The notes below the pieces were generated by a model that worked only from the letters and a program-made list of their open reading frames with translations, searched no databases and was not told where the DNA came from. The translations under genes and the position numbers were made by a program. A stretch of DNA of 64,000 nucleotides from Meconema thalassinum (Eukaryota; Arthropoda; Insecta; Orthoptera; Tettigoniidae): positions 19,566,716-19,630,715 of the forward strand of contig OX336392.1 of the NCBI GenBank assembly GCA_946902985.2, written 5' to 3'. Below, in pieces: positions 21,342-32,110 of this stretch. Within the stretch, counting starts at the first letter, position 1, and every line of letters starts with the position of its first letter.

Positions 21342-21482
21342 GCGAACCAGCCGCTAGGGCACAGGGCAGCGCGGCGGCAGCCATCTGGCGCGAGAGCGGC
21401 GTACTGTTAGGCGAGCCTGCCGCTAGAGCGCAGGGCATCGCGGTGGCGGCAGCCATCTGGCGGAAGCGCGGCGTACTGCTAG
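21342..21482. repeat. GC-rich ~70-bp tandem duplication
   Basis: Two units (21342-21410 and 21411-21482) share GCGGCAGCCATCTGGCG, CCGCTAG(G/A)GC(A/G)CAGGGCA and GCGGCGTACTG. Strikingly GC- and CpG-rich against the AT-rich surroundings. Frames are open on both strands across it but show no recognisable protein. It could be a decayed promoter or CpG island, or part of an unidentified repeat. Confidence 0.6.
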
Positions 21483-21838
21483 CTGAGGAGTCTCTCAGCA
21501 GATGGCTCCGGTGTGGTCTCGCCAAGACTTTCTCTAGTGTTCAAACCGTTGCAAATGTAAAAATTGCTGTAGAAGAAACTCCCGAGCAAACAACAACCGA
21601 TGAATTCGTTGTAACATCGAATATTGTCTGCAAAGTGGTGCTGTGACAAGTACAAAACACTGTTCTACATAATTCTTTGTGTTCTTCTCATGTACATATG
21701 CCGTTTAACAACAATACATACATTTCTTCAATATTAAAAACTTGGTTCTCCCACATTCTTCCCTCCTACCCCATAAACCTACAGCTCGCACGGGCCCACT
21801 AGTTATCATTGTTATCATTATTATTCAAAATTTTACGA
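21483..21838. other. Unassigned
   Basis: A short open frame continues to 21646 on the plus strand but has no recognisable domain; nothing else identified. Confidence 0.35.
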
Positions 21839-21839
21839 T

Positions 21840-22935
21840 ACATCAGTCATAGCATTCAAGATTGAGACTTTGCTAAGTGTACTCTTTCCTCTTCTTCTTC
21901 TTAGCGTCATCCCGTAGGAACAAGGTCCGCTTTTTGGATCAATGCACGCCATTTCTTGCGATTTAATGCTTCGCGCGATTTCAAGTTTCTTGATCGTAAA
22001 TCTGCGTTTATAGTGTCCAGTCAACGCAATTTTGGTCTCCCACGCTGTCTCTGGCCGTCGACCGTTAGATGGTAGGCCGAGCCGATGACTGAACTTTGTG
22101 GTGCACGGACAATGTGCCCATACCAACGGAGTCTCCATTCCTGCATTTTCTCATTGATTGGAGCCACGCCAGCTGTATGTCGAATCGTTGTGTTGGGGAT
22201 ATGGTCGAGCAGAGAAATGTCTAAAGATCTTCGCAGCATCCGCATTTCCATGACATGAAGTGAGTGTTCAGCACTTCTAGGTGCTGGCCAACACTCGGTA
22301 CCATATAATGCAACTGGTCTCACCATTGTGCGGTATATCTTTGATTTAGGCGGATAGGCATCTTCTTATCACAAAGAACACCGGTGGCATCTCTGAATCG
22401 CATCCAAGACGCATTGATTCGTGCTCTCAGAGCTGTCGCTATGCAATCGTGAACCTAGGTATCGGAATGTATTTGCCTTGGTAAGAGAAGCTCCATTAAT
22501 ACCTATAGTTCCAGGGGATGGAATCGTTTCAAGGTATTCAGTCTTGTGGATGTTCAAACGAAGACCAAATCCTTGCAGACGATCATGTCATGTCTGCACT
22601 TGGGTTTCAAGATCCTTCCTGGAGTCTGCCGCAAGCATCACATCATCAGCGTATAGCAATGTCCATGGGACACACTTCTGCACGTCTCGCGTTATGGAAT
22701 TCATGACGATAACAAAGAGCAGGGGAGACAGAGCTGAGCCTTGATGAACCCCAACTGTCACAGGGAAGCTGCCAGTCAGTCCTGCAGGGCATCGCACGTG
22801 GCTTTTGGTGTTGTTGTGCAGCATTTCTACCCAGTTTATATACATTTCTGGAACTTAAGGATCTCGGAGAGCGTACCAAATCATCTGGTGTGGTACTCGA
22901 TCAAATGCCTTCTCTTGACAACTACAATATTTACG
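21840..22935 (-). pseudogene. RTE-clade LINE, RT C-terminal half
   Basis: Reading leftwards from about 22930: EKAFDRVPHQMIWYALRD (first palm motif region), a stop, then VGVHQGSALSPLLFVIVMN and PWTLLYADDVMLAADS (catalytic YADD), RLNIHKTEYLE, FRYLGSRLHSD, a decayed stretch, MVRPVALYGTECW, RRSLDISLLDHIPNTTIR and WRLRWYGHIVRAPQSSVIG, QRGRPKLRW, ending in a GAA-rich tail (complement at 21888-21901). The protein is split over three frames. It is the same family as the larger RTE at 32821-35830 and lacks the endonuclease and N-terminal RT. A mariner fragment abuts its 5' end. Confidence 0.88.
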
Positions 22936-22998
22936 GGTGAAGCCGCGACAGGTAATGTTTGTCTATTATATAGATACTTTCTGTTCTACGACCTTACA

Positions 22999-23240
22999 CT
23001 ATTTTTCCACATAGTCTCCACATTTGCCCCATCGCAGCACTACATTTGAGATGTCCCTGTGGTAGAATTCAGGCGGCTGACTGTGGAACGATCGTCTCAC
23101 TGCTCTCTTGGCGTCACCGTAGCACATGAATCGCTGCCCTGCCAGGAATTTCTTCAGCGGACCAAACACGTGGAAATCACTAGGGGTGAGGTGTTGGTGG
23201 GTGATCCAGAACAAGGAGGATGTATGGCTAGAGCTGCATC
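22999..23240 (-). pseudogene. Mariner transposase C-terminal fragment
   Basis: Encodes HLTPSDFHVFGPLKKFLAGQ, which carries the third catalytic Asp (PSD), then FMCYGDAKRAVRRSFHSQPP, EFYHRDISNVVLRWGKCGDY and VEK, stop at 22999. It is the last ~80 residues of a mariner transposase; the first two catalytic residues are absent. The paired inverted copy is at 24265-24463. Confidence 0.8.
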
Positions 23241-23365
23241 TTAATGCAAAATTTTGACACCAACCTATTGCTCGGCGCAAGTAGTTCCAACTGACAATAT
23301 GAGATGGCGCGACGATGCACTTTTGAGCGCGATCCGTCCCCGACCTGGCCTACTGAACCCTCTCC

Positions 23366-23440
23366 CCCCCCCCCCCGGCCCGTGCCTACTCGACCCTTTC
23401 CCCTATTCTATCCCACCCCACCTCTACTTTATATTCCTTC

Positions 23441-23487
<47 letters not shown>

Positions 23488-23490
23488 TCA
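23366..23490 (+). repeat. C run and (TTTC)n microsatellite
   Basis: An uninterrupted C run at about 23366-23377, then roughly fourteen TTTC units at 23432-23489, within a C/T-rich stretch. Confidence 0.9.
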
Positions 23491-24240
23491 TCTACCTTAT
23501 AATGGTCATATTTTAGTAATTGTTCTAATAATAGGCAATTTATTCCCCCTGTGATATCAGGTAGAGAAGAAAACATAGACTCTATCAGAATAGTTGTGGA
23601 TGTTTCAAGGTTATCAGCCCATGTTTCCACAAAGCACGTAGCGTGACATAGGCCTACCCCACAGATATGTAGGCTACAAATAGAAAGAGTAGGCTACTAT
23701 ACTACAATATTAATAATGAATTGTAAGACAAAAGTACAGCTACACTTATCACACACCCGCATCATTTAATTGTCAGTGTGGTACTTCCTATCAATCGAAT
23801 TAAGAAATATCACGTTGGAATTACGGGAAGCGTTGGAACAACCAGCTCTTATTTTGAATTTTATCGATAGTATCTGATATCGTCTTCGAGCGCAGTGTAT
23901 CGACTAAAATATATGTGTGATTAAATATAATTCAATTTCTTCGTTTAATATTGTTCGAAACAGATTGTATTCTTTTCTAAGCACTGCACTATGTATTTAC
24001 TTTTGATATATATTCAAATATTAATTAAATATACAACATTAACAAGAATACTCACCAATTTTCCGATTTTGCTGCCATCTATAGAAGTACAACTCAACTA
24101 CATCGTCGTACGCGATGATTGCTAGCGTTTTTAACGTTGTCAGCAGGAACTACTACATGGCACGCTAGCGTTGGCACCAAAACACCCTATAAAGTTTCAC
24201 CCACTCGATCCAGACTTTCCCAGTGAAATAACCGGAGCTA
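23491..24240. other. Unassigned AT-rich DNA
   Basis: The centre between the two inverted mariner ends; no ORF or known element recognised. Confidence 0.4.
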
Positions 24241-24264
24241 GTTGGTGGTTCTGATTACCACATG

Positions 24265-24463
24265 TGGTCTCGCATTGTCATGGTCCACTGAAGAAGTTCC
24301 TGGCAGGCCTGAGATTCACGTGCAACGATGACGCCAAGACAGCAGTCGACGATGGTTCCACAGTCAGCCGGCTGAATTCTACCACAGGGGCAACTCAATA
24401 CAGTGCTGCGATGGAACATGTGTCTGAACAAATGTGGAGACTATGTGGAAAAACAGCGTAAGG
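24265..24463 (+). pseudogene. Mariner transposase C-terminal fragment
   Basis: Encodes GPLKKFLAGLRFTCNDDAKT, VDDGSTVSRLNSTTGATQ and SEQMWRLCGKTA. It is the counterpart of 22999-23240 in opposite orientation, with small indels that shift the frame and no catalytic residues left. Decayed. Confidence 0.7.
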
Positions 24464-24506
24464 TACGTATATTAGTAATTACCTGTATGTATGAGGGCTG
24501 TATTTT

Positions 24507-25737
24507 TAGCCTACTTTCATTTATGAAAATAAAAATAAAATAGGCTTATGAGATCACCTTTTGTCCGTGTGTCTGTCTGTTTGTGCGTGTGTGTGAGGAT
24601 TTTTGTGTGTGCCCCCTAATAACTTCTAAACGGTTGGAGCGATTTCAATGAACCACGGTAAGTTCATAGCACTATTCCGGGCAACCCCAACTGTGCCCTT
24701 CAAATTTTGTTACGTCTCACCAATCCAACATGGCGGCTGAGCGAAATATTTCACCAGCATTCAATATCTCCGAAACAATTACCGATATCACCCTGGAATT
24801 TTGTACGTTGATAAAGGGAACTGCTAGAAGTTCACCTATGTTACTTTTGAAAACATGGTAACTACAAAACGAACATGGCGGCCAAGCGAATTTGAAAGTT
24901 TTAAATATAATTTTCTCGCGATTTAATGATCCAAACGCAATGAAACTTCGTACAGCAAATGTTTATTCACATTGTAATGCAATGGTATCTAATTTAGTTC
25001 AATTGTTTACGTAACCTCAATATGGCGGCTGTGCGAATTTCGAAAATTAAGTTTTTATTTCTTTTGTTTTAAACATGTGATCGCTATCAACATTTGCACA
25101 ATGAACGTACACAATAATCATCATCTAATAGTACATAACTCTATGGCCTACATAGATTAAAATCCAACATGGCGACCATCCGAAATATTTAGACGGTTCT
25201 CAATATCTACAGCAATCAAACTGAAACTTTGTAAGTGTATAGAGGCTATAATCATAAGTTCACCTATGGGACGTTCAATAACCTGGCGAGCACAAATCCA
25301 TCATGGCGGCGACGCGAAATTTAAATATTCAAAAGGACGTTTCTTGCGTTTTAACCATCCGAGCGCAGTGAAACTTGATGCGGTAAATGCTTATACAAAT
25401 TTCAATCGACTGGCATCTAATTCATTACAATTATTTTCATAACCACAAGATGGCGGCTGAGCGAAATTTTAAAATCCCGCTTTTATTTCCCTTGTCCTAA
25501 TCGTGCGATTGAAATTTGAATAAAATACCTACACAATAATCTTCATGTAATGGTACATAAATCTAAGGCCTATAGTATAAAAATCCAACATGGTGACCAT
25601 CCAAAATATTTAGACGTTTCTCAATATCTACGAATCTATTACAGCAATCAAACTGACAATTTATATGTCGATAGAGGCAATTAATATTAGTAGGTTACAT
25701 GAAAATAGGCTATTTAGTTCTTCACGGAACTACTTGT
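24507..25737 (+). mobile_element. Element A2 (family A)
   Basis: Begins TAGCCTACTTTCATTTATG and closes a hairpin ending AAATAGGCTTATGAGATCAC, then a GT-rich run and CCCCCTAATAACTTCTAAAC. Ends TTCTTCACGGAACTACTTGT. Module motif ATGGCG(G/A)C at 24730, 24875, 25022, 25169, 25303 and 25450, plus ATGGTGAC at 25590 (spacings 145, 147, 147, 134, 147, 140). No ORF. Confidence 0.82.
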
Positions 25738-25752
25738 TTCAAGTTCCGATGG

Positions 25753-25931
25753 TTCGAAACCTGGCGCAGTCAGCTGGTATTTGAGGGTGCGCAAATGCGA
25801 GGGAGCCGTGTCAGTAGATTTACTGGCACGTTAAAGATCCCCTTCGGGGCAAAATTCCGGCACCCCGGCGTCTCTAAAAGCCATTGTAGTTAAAAGGGAC
25901 GTAAAACCAATAACAAAAAAAAAAAAAAAAA
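25753..25931 (+). mobile_element. SINE-4, 5'-truncated, perfect 12-bp TSD
   Basis: Flanked by AAGTTCCGATGG at 25741-25752 and 25932-25943. Starts inside the B-box (TTCGAAACCTGGC), shares GGCACGTTAAAGATCCCC and GGGACGTAAAACCAATAAC with 10375-10615, and ends in a long poly(A). The tRNA head is missing, as in 5' truncation. Confidence 0.9.
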
Positions 25932-26009
25932 AAGTTCCGATGGACTGTATAAAATAACAGATTGACATAGCAAACTGATTTTACTACTAAATGTTTGCTT
26001 GTTTTATTC

Positions 26010-26285
26010 TTATGTCTCAACATAATCGGCAAAACGATTGAAACATTTGTCGTATCGTTACACCAGCTTTACAATGCCCTCGGTGAAAATTCTGCCGCCA
26101 CTGAGGTGGGTATGTCTGGACAGCCTCCTGAAGTGTTTCCATTTTGGCGAGGTGTTGCCGCCCAACCCTACCTTCAATTCTCGAAACAGATGAAAATCAT
26201 TCACGACCACACTGTACCAACGTTAGACTTTTCCAAAGAATTCAAGTGTGAAGTTTTGGACCATCTGCCGTTTAGTCTCAAATGA
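26010..26285 (-). pseudogene. Mariner transposase C-terminal fragment
   Basis: On the minus strand: DFHLFRELKVGLGG (after the third catalytic Asp), KWKHFRRLSRHTHLSGG, FTEGIVKLV, an in-frame stop, RYDKCFNRFADYVET and the terminal stop at 26010. This is the mariner 3' end, matching the family layout of a GIxKLVxRYDKCLN C-terminus. Its 5' side is cut by SINE-C at 26293. No inverted partner was seen here. Confidence 0.75.
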
Positions 26286-26292
26286 ATATAAA

Positions 26293-26768
26293 TGTAGGTT
26301 GGTCGGTTCTTCAGTTTAGGGGCTGCGACAACGCGGTCATGTAGCCCCGTGTACTTTGGGTATGTGTAGAATCTGTCTGATAACCGGTGTTAATTATGAT
26401 GACTGTATTAGTGTGTGTTATCTGTTTTTAACTCAAGTAAGAACTGCATACATTCGATTTTCAAGTAGTTCCAACTTTTGCTACCATACGCCACCGTCAA
26501 CGACCAACTAGTTCTGAACTTCGTTACTAGATGCTACCGGAGTTCGCTCTTGGCGACGAACGTTGAAACCTACGAGCGTTACTCAAATCTAACCTATAAT
26601 TTAGTTTGACATGGGACTGCCACGCTGGCTTTGCTTCCCCTCCGAAGGAAGGCATACTGAGGGATTTCTAACGCTCTTAATAATCCGACGACTTCGGCCG
26701 GGTTTGAACCCGCGACCTTGGGCATAGAAGCTCAGCATGCTACCGACTACGCCACCGAAATCGCCTAA
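26293..26768 (-). mobile_element. SINE-C, near full-length reference copy
   Basis: ~475 bp. Head at right: complement of a B-box (GGGTTTGAACCCGCGACC near 26700) and of GGTAGCATGCTGAGCTTC. Body: GGAGGGGAAG complement, AACGTTCGT, CTAGTTGGTCGTTGACGGTG complement, and GTCTGATAACCGGTGTTAA. Other members: 3421-4822, 40277-40736, 43014-43173, 43325-43800, 56985-57395, 59720-60090 and 60864-61079. Confidence 0.85.
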
Positions 26769-26769
26769 A

Positions 26770-27179
26770 ATAAATGAATAAATTACCTATATTTTAACAA
26801 TTAATTTGAATTGTTGAAAGTAAGTCATTAATGCCAAGTCTGAAGACAGTATTATATGAACTGTGCTGCGGACAGCGAGTTTTATCGCCCTGATGTATGA
26901 TGATGGAAAATGGGGTCGTATCATTGTTTATCAAGCGTGTGTTACTGACAGTGATGTGTGATGCTACTGTAAATTGCTGCAATCACAGATACTAGGGCAT
27001 CCCGCACCACAGGGGGGAGGTGAGTGCGGAGAATGAAGGTTCGATTCCTGAAACTGGCAGCGGTCATCCTGAGCGTGGTTTCCTCCTCCCCACATAGAGT
27101 TTCTCCACACTCTCTCCAGTTGACGATTGTGGACCACGCCACGTAGTACTCGTCATAATACTTCGTACTATTAAATATG
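26770..27179. other. Unassigned, with a tRNA-like site
   Basis: AAGGTTCGATTCCTGAAAC near 27037 is B-box-like, and GTGGTTTCCTCCTCCCC follows; probably a SINE fragment. The rest is unrecognised. Confidence 0.35.
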
Positions 27180-27580
27180 TATTTAATTATTTGATTTGTT
27201 TATTCATTTTGTTGAATTAGTTCTTTATTTATTCGTTGATTTGTTTATTTCGGTATTTAATTAATTGTTTATTAGTTGATTTGTTTATTTAGGTATTTAA
27301 TTAATTGTTTATTAGTTGATTTGTTTATTTCGGTATTTAATTAATTGTTTATCTACCGTAGTTACTTAATTAAAACTCAGCAATTTTTCTAGGTTTATGC
27401 CGTGAAAGCGAATACACCATATTAAATTATTATTTTTATTTGCTTTTTGTTGATTTGTTTATTTAGTTATTGAATTAATTTTTGATTTGTTTATTATTTG
27501 ATTAATAGTTTATTTGTTTATTTATTTAATTAATTGTTTATTTAGTTATTTACTTAATTGCTTATTTATTTATTATTTGA
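27180..27580 (+). repeat. AT-rich ~40-bp minisatellite
   Basis: Units such as GTTGATTTGTTTATTT(C/A)GGT followed by ATTTAATTAATTGTTTATTA are repeated about three times near-perfectly at 27236-27356, with more diverged TTTATTTA repeats to 27580. A fragment of repeat H interrupts at about 27375-27415. Confidence 0.75.
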
Positions 27581-28026
27581 TTAATGGGCAAGAAGAGCAA
27601 GAGACAGACAAGAGTGGAAGGCCCTAGAAAAGCTCCTTTTCAAAACATAGTATTACATATGCGAGGAAAGGAAAGGAGCAACTCAGTGCAACATAGTGAA
27701 CCCTTAAATACAATACCGTAGCGATAATGTATTGAGGACAGTTAAAACTCGACTAAAATATAGTGAATGTGCTAGAAACATTAACAATTTTGCAAATATT
27801 AGTTATATAAACAAGAATACAGAACATAGAGAATACTGTAACTAGGTTAGGAATAGATATATCAACAGCTATAAGAACAGAGACTAACATGCCAGAAAAG
27901 TGCACCAGTAGGTGCCTCACTACTCTTTAGGACTGCTCACCTAATGAGTGTAATCGAGCAATATCCCTGCCTACGCAGGAGGCCATTGCCCTTAGGGGAT
28001 TAAAGGGCTGTATTTATTATAATTAT
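27581..28026. other. Unassigned spacer
   Basis: No gene or recognised element; AGGTGCCTCACTACTC and GCCATTGCCCTTAGGGG near the right end have no counterpart that I noticed in the window. Confidence 0.35.
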
Positions 28027-29529
28027 TAGCCTATTTTCAATTTTGAAAAAATAAGCTTATGAGATCACCTTTTGTCAGTGTGTGTGCGCGTGCGTGCGTG
28101 TGTGTGAGAGAGGCTAAATGGCTAGAGCATATTCAATGAAACTCGGTAAGTTCGTAGCACTATTCCGGACAACTCCGACCGTGTCCTTCAAATTTTATGT
28201 ACGTCTCACCAATCCAACATGGCGGCTATGCGAAAAATTTCACCAGCATTCAATATCTACGAAACTATTCCCGATATCACCCTGGAATTTTTACGGTGAT
28301 AAAGGGAACTACTAGAAGTTTACCCATGTGACTTTTGAAAAACTGGTCACTACAAAACCAACATGGCGGCCACGCGAATCTGCGACTTTTAAATAAAAAT
28401 TTCTCTCGATTTTACCAACCAAACGCAATGAAACTTGGTACAGTATATGTTTATACACATTGTAATGCACCGACATCTAACTTCGTTCAATTGTTTACAT
28501 AACCACAAGATGGCGGATGTGCGAAATATTTCACCGGCATTCTATATCTCTGAAAGTATTAGCGGTATCACCCTCAAATTTTGTACGAAGATAAAGGGCA
28601 CTACTGGAAGTTCATCTATAAGACTTTCAAAAACCGTTTAACTACAAAACGAACATGGCGGCCAAGCGAATTTGAAAATTTTAAATAGACCTTTCTCGCG
28701 ATTTAATATTCCAACCGCAATGAAGTCTGGTACAGGAAATGTTTATACACATTGTAATGCACTGGTATCTAATTTAGTCCAATTGTTTACATAACCTCAA
28801 GATGGCGGCTTTGCGAATTTTAAAATTAAATTTTTATATTTTTTGTCGTAATCATGCGATCGATGTGATAGTTTGAATAATGAACCTACGCAATCATTTT
28901 CCTTTAATGGTACATGACTCTATAGCCTATATATTTAACAATCCAACATGGCGACCATCCGAAATATTTAGACGGCTCTGAATATCTACGAATCTATTAT
29001 AGCAATCAAACTGAATTTTTTTAAATGTTCATAGGGGCTATGAACTTAAGTTCCCCTATAGGACTTTAAATAACCTGGTGATCACAAATCCAACATGGCG
29101 GTGGCGCGAAGTATAAAATATTCACACGGACGTTTCTCGCAATTTAACCATCCGAGTGCAGTGAAACGTCGTACAGTAAATCCTTATACGAATGTTAATC
29201 CACTGGCATCTAATTTATTTCAATTGTTTTCATAACCACAAGATGGCAGCTGTGCGAAATTTTAAAATCTCCTTGTTACTTCTTGTGTCCTAATCATGCG
29301 ATTGAAGTTTGAATGCTAACCGTACACAATAATCTTCATGTAACGGTACATAACTCTAAGGCCTACATATATAAAACCAACATGGCGACCATCCGAAATA
29401 TGTAGTCGGTTCTCATTATCTACGAATCTATTGCAGCAATCAAACGGAAATTTTGTGTGTAGATAGAGGCAATTTACATAAGTAGGATATATGGAATTAG
29501 GCTGTATAGTTCTTCACGGAACTACTTGT
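28027..29529 (+). mobile_element. Element A3 (family A)
   Basis: Starts TAGCCTATTTTCAATTTTGA, hairpin, TTATGAGATCACC, a (GT)n-like run, and ends TTCTTCACGGAACTACTTGT. Interior modules carry ATGGCGGC or ATGGCGACC about every 145 bp. No ORF. One of the longest copies. Confidence 0.82.
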
Positions 29530-29574
29530 TAATTATGAAAATAAATAATTTTGTCCTCCTAGATTTCGATTTTG

Positions 29575-30030
29575 ACCCACTGTGCACTGCGGAGAACATT
29601 TCCTGGCACCCTGTATTAACTAAAAACCCACCCCAGCTTCGCCCGGTATCCCAGCGTAACCTTAATAGGCACACGGACGGCAGGTGCCAGACGCAATTCA
29701 AAAGAGCCGTGGTGAACAGCGAAACTCCATACACATAAACTCTTCTGTGAAGTCTTAACTCGGCACGACTTGGCAGTTTGATGCTGGCTGAAGCTGGGGT
29801 GATAGGCCCGCTTGCTATCTCGTAAACTCACTCCGCAGCTAGCAATTTAAATTTCCACTGAATTGAAATTGTTGGAACACCTATATTGGTCGATGTATTA
29901 AAGATAGAGATATGCTGTCACGGACCTTTTGGAGAACCTTTCATGCTGAATAATTCTTACTCTCACAGTATATAGATATGTTTAATGATTTACACAGCGT
30001 AGGCTTAAGAGGCACACATAGGGCAAACAT
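29575..30030 (+). repeat. Dispersed repeat F, short copy
   Basis: Begins near a CCCCAGCTTCGCCCGGTATC block and is similar to 31560-31900 through AACTCGGCACGACTTGGCAG/AACTCAACACGACTCGACAG, AGAGATATGCT and ACAGTATATAGATATGTTT. No ORF; class unknown. Confidence 0.6.
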
Positions 30031-30101
30031 GAATAAGGATACAAGGACATGTGTTTTGTGTAAAAGGGTTTCTAAAGTGTTCGTTGTTTTACTTTAATGA
30101 C

Positions 30102-30941
30102 TAGGGCTCGGATTTTTAGTTAAATAAATATGTGTTTATTTTAATATATATTTTAAACATTTTTCTATAAATACATAAATTCCTGCTTTTCACTTATTAG
30201 GACATAAAAGGACATCATATTTACATTTTAAAAAAAAATCAGTATGCTAGATCTTTCAGGTTATTGCATTTTTGTTCTGTGTTACTTCAACGGGGAAGCT
30301 CTCTAATCGTCATGTAGAGCGTATGCCAGCTTGCAACTGTGTTAGTCTTAACTTGTCGCCCCATGCCACTCACTATGGAAGCCGGGGATTTCCTTGTCCA
30401 TAGCCATATTGCACCCCCAGCTACCTGGAACCAGTGTCACTCACATGCAGTTCATTTCTGTCACTGTGAAGTGTAAGACAGTTCTACGATTCCTAAAGCA
30501 AAAGCAACTACAAGTTATCGTCTGCAACAATATGTTGCAGAATATAACATAATTTTACTTCTGATGGAAGCGTTCTGTTCTGCCAACCACGTGGGAAAGC
30601 AAGCAAGACTGAACAGCGATCTCAAGTTACACAACATCTCAAGGGCAAGAAACATATTGCCGCAGTTTCGCGCCTTCAGAAGAAGTGTTTCGCGATAATC
30701 TTCGTTGTTTGTGATGGACAACCTGAAGATGTATCTCGTAGTGTGTTGTAATGCTTCAGCAGTCAGTGAGACATAGCATAAATTGCATTCGTAAGTATTG
30801 CATAGTCTATTGTTTATATCCACATTAATAAACTAAATTGTAATTAAATATTTTTACATTTTTGTTACATATTTCAGGTATTTTTAATACATAAAAAATA
30901 AATATTTCCCCGATTTTTAGCCCCTAAAAATCCGAGCCCTA
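30102..30941 (+). mobile_element. hAT-type element, copy 2
   Basis: TIRs TAGGGCTCGGATTTTTAG at the left and its reverse complement at the right (CTAAAAATCCGAGCCCTA). Flanked by TTAATGAC/ATAATGAC (30094-30101 and 30942-30949), an 8-bp target duplication with one difference. Contains a remnant BED zinc-finger exon. Confidence 0.88.
30557..30751 (+). pseudogene. hAT transposase BED zinc-finger remnant
   Basis: Frame reads TSDGSVLFCQPRGKASKTEQ, then RSQVTQHLKGKKHIAAVSRL and QKKC, the fold of a BED finger (CxxC...HxxxxH). The second zinc ligand is Arg instead of Cys (compare CQPCGK in copy 3 at 53677). A further ICDGQPEDVSRSV-like tail leads to a stop at 30749-30751. The BED domain binds TIR DNA in hAT transposases. 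The catalytic RNase-H-like domain is absent, so the protein cannot transpose. Confidence 0.75.
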
Positions 30942-30949
30942 ATAATGAC

Positions 30950-31234
30950 CACAGAAACACCAGGAGTTTAATTCCTAATGGAACAATATGAACCAGGAAC
31001 CGGCATAATAAGTCAAATGTTTTCGTTCCCACAAGCATGCATTATGAGTAATATTTGTTCGGATGTTTTCAAAATATGTATTTCTTCATGAAAATTAGTG
31101 TTTTTCGTGTAATGTTTCATGTGTTAAGAAAGGACAGGCTGAAGAAGGAGGTATTTAATCTCCGAAACATGTACCTGTACATTTGTCATAACGTTATTGT
31201 ATTGAAAAGGCTCACAATTAAATCGCTTTTATAA
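30950..31234. other. Unassigned spacer
   Basis: No gene or recognised element. Confidence 0.35.
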
Positions 31235-32110
31235 CTTATATTAGGAAACCGACCCGGCTTCACCCGGGAACAGGTATGAATGCATTACGTGATAAGCGCT
31301 TTTTTTTCCAATGTCAATGAACAACGACCAATATCCGTTTTACGTCTCGGCATGATGGGTTAAAATCACTGACTGGACTATTAATTATATTATCATGGAG
31401 ATGCATGTGCAACAAATTCTTGTCATACGTAATTTAAGAATGGCGAGGTGCATGAAACACAAATTCCCCTGCCTTCCAATCTTAACTTGACTATGAATTT
31501 TGCGGAACGAAAAGTTCACAGACGAAATGAAGAAAAGCCAAGTTGCATTTCCAGGGAAACTCCAAGCACAACCACTCTTCTCTAAAGTTTTTAACTCAAC
31601 ACGACTCGACAGTTTGCCGCTGGCTGTATCTGGGGCAATAAGCTCGTCCGCTAGCTAAGCTGTAACTGGGGTGATAGACTCGCCCCTAGTTAGCTCGTAA
31701 ACTGTCGCCTCAGTAACTGAATGGAGATTGTTGGAAGAAATGAAAACGTAAAAAACACTTATAGTAAGTTAGGCGATGTATTGAAGAGAGAGATATGCTC
31801 TAGGCTTTTTTTTGTAGAACTTTTCATTCTGAACAATTCTTACACTCATAGTATATAGATATTTTGAACGGTTTGCCCAGCGTAAGCTTACAAAGCACTC
31901 GGACACCAGGTCTTTTTTTTTCGACTTTTTAACTGAAATCGTTACTGCTAGGCTTCCTTTGATCATAAATAAATTATTTTCTACAGAAATCATCCTCGAG
32001 ATATCCTTTACAGAATGGTGAAAACCGCATCAAAATCCATCCAATGGTTCTCGAGTTTACCCGTAACATCCAAGAATCGGGGACTTCGTTTTGTACTAAG
32101 TAGAGATAAA
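31235..32110 (+). repeat. Dispersed repeat F, longer copy
   Basis: Starts with ACCCGGCTTCACCCGGGAAC and ends around GGGGACTTCGTTTTGTACTA, including AAAACCGCATCAAAATCCAT. Shares its middle with 29575-30030. Such CCCGGCTTCGCCCGGG-type ends are common in insect repeats, but I cannot name the class. No ORF. Confidence 0.6.

Larger units (their letters stand above)
22940..24490. mobile_element. Mariner 3' ends in inverted orientation around ~1 kb
   Basis: Two copies of the same mariner 3' end face each other: minus-strand 22960-23280 and plus-strand 24265-24490. Both contain the C-terminus beginning GPLKKFLAG and ending in a stop, and similar outer ends (CCTTAC and ACAGGTAAT blocks). Between them (23300-24240) there is microsatellite and unassigned AT-rich DNA, not transposase. 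Third fold-back-type mariner of the window. Confidence 0.7.

Noticed and set aside
21196..21646. Host exon in the GC-rich block
   Set aside because: Open frames arise on both strands because of GC content; no splice sites or domain could be supported.
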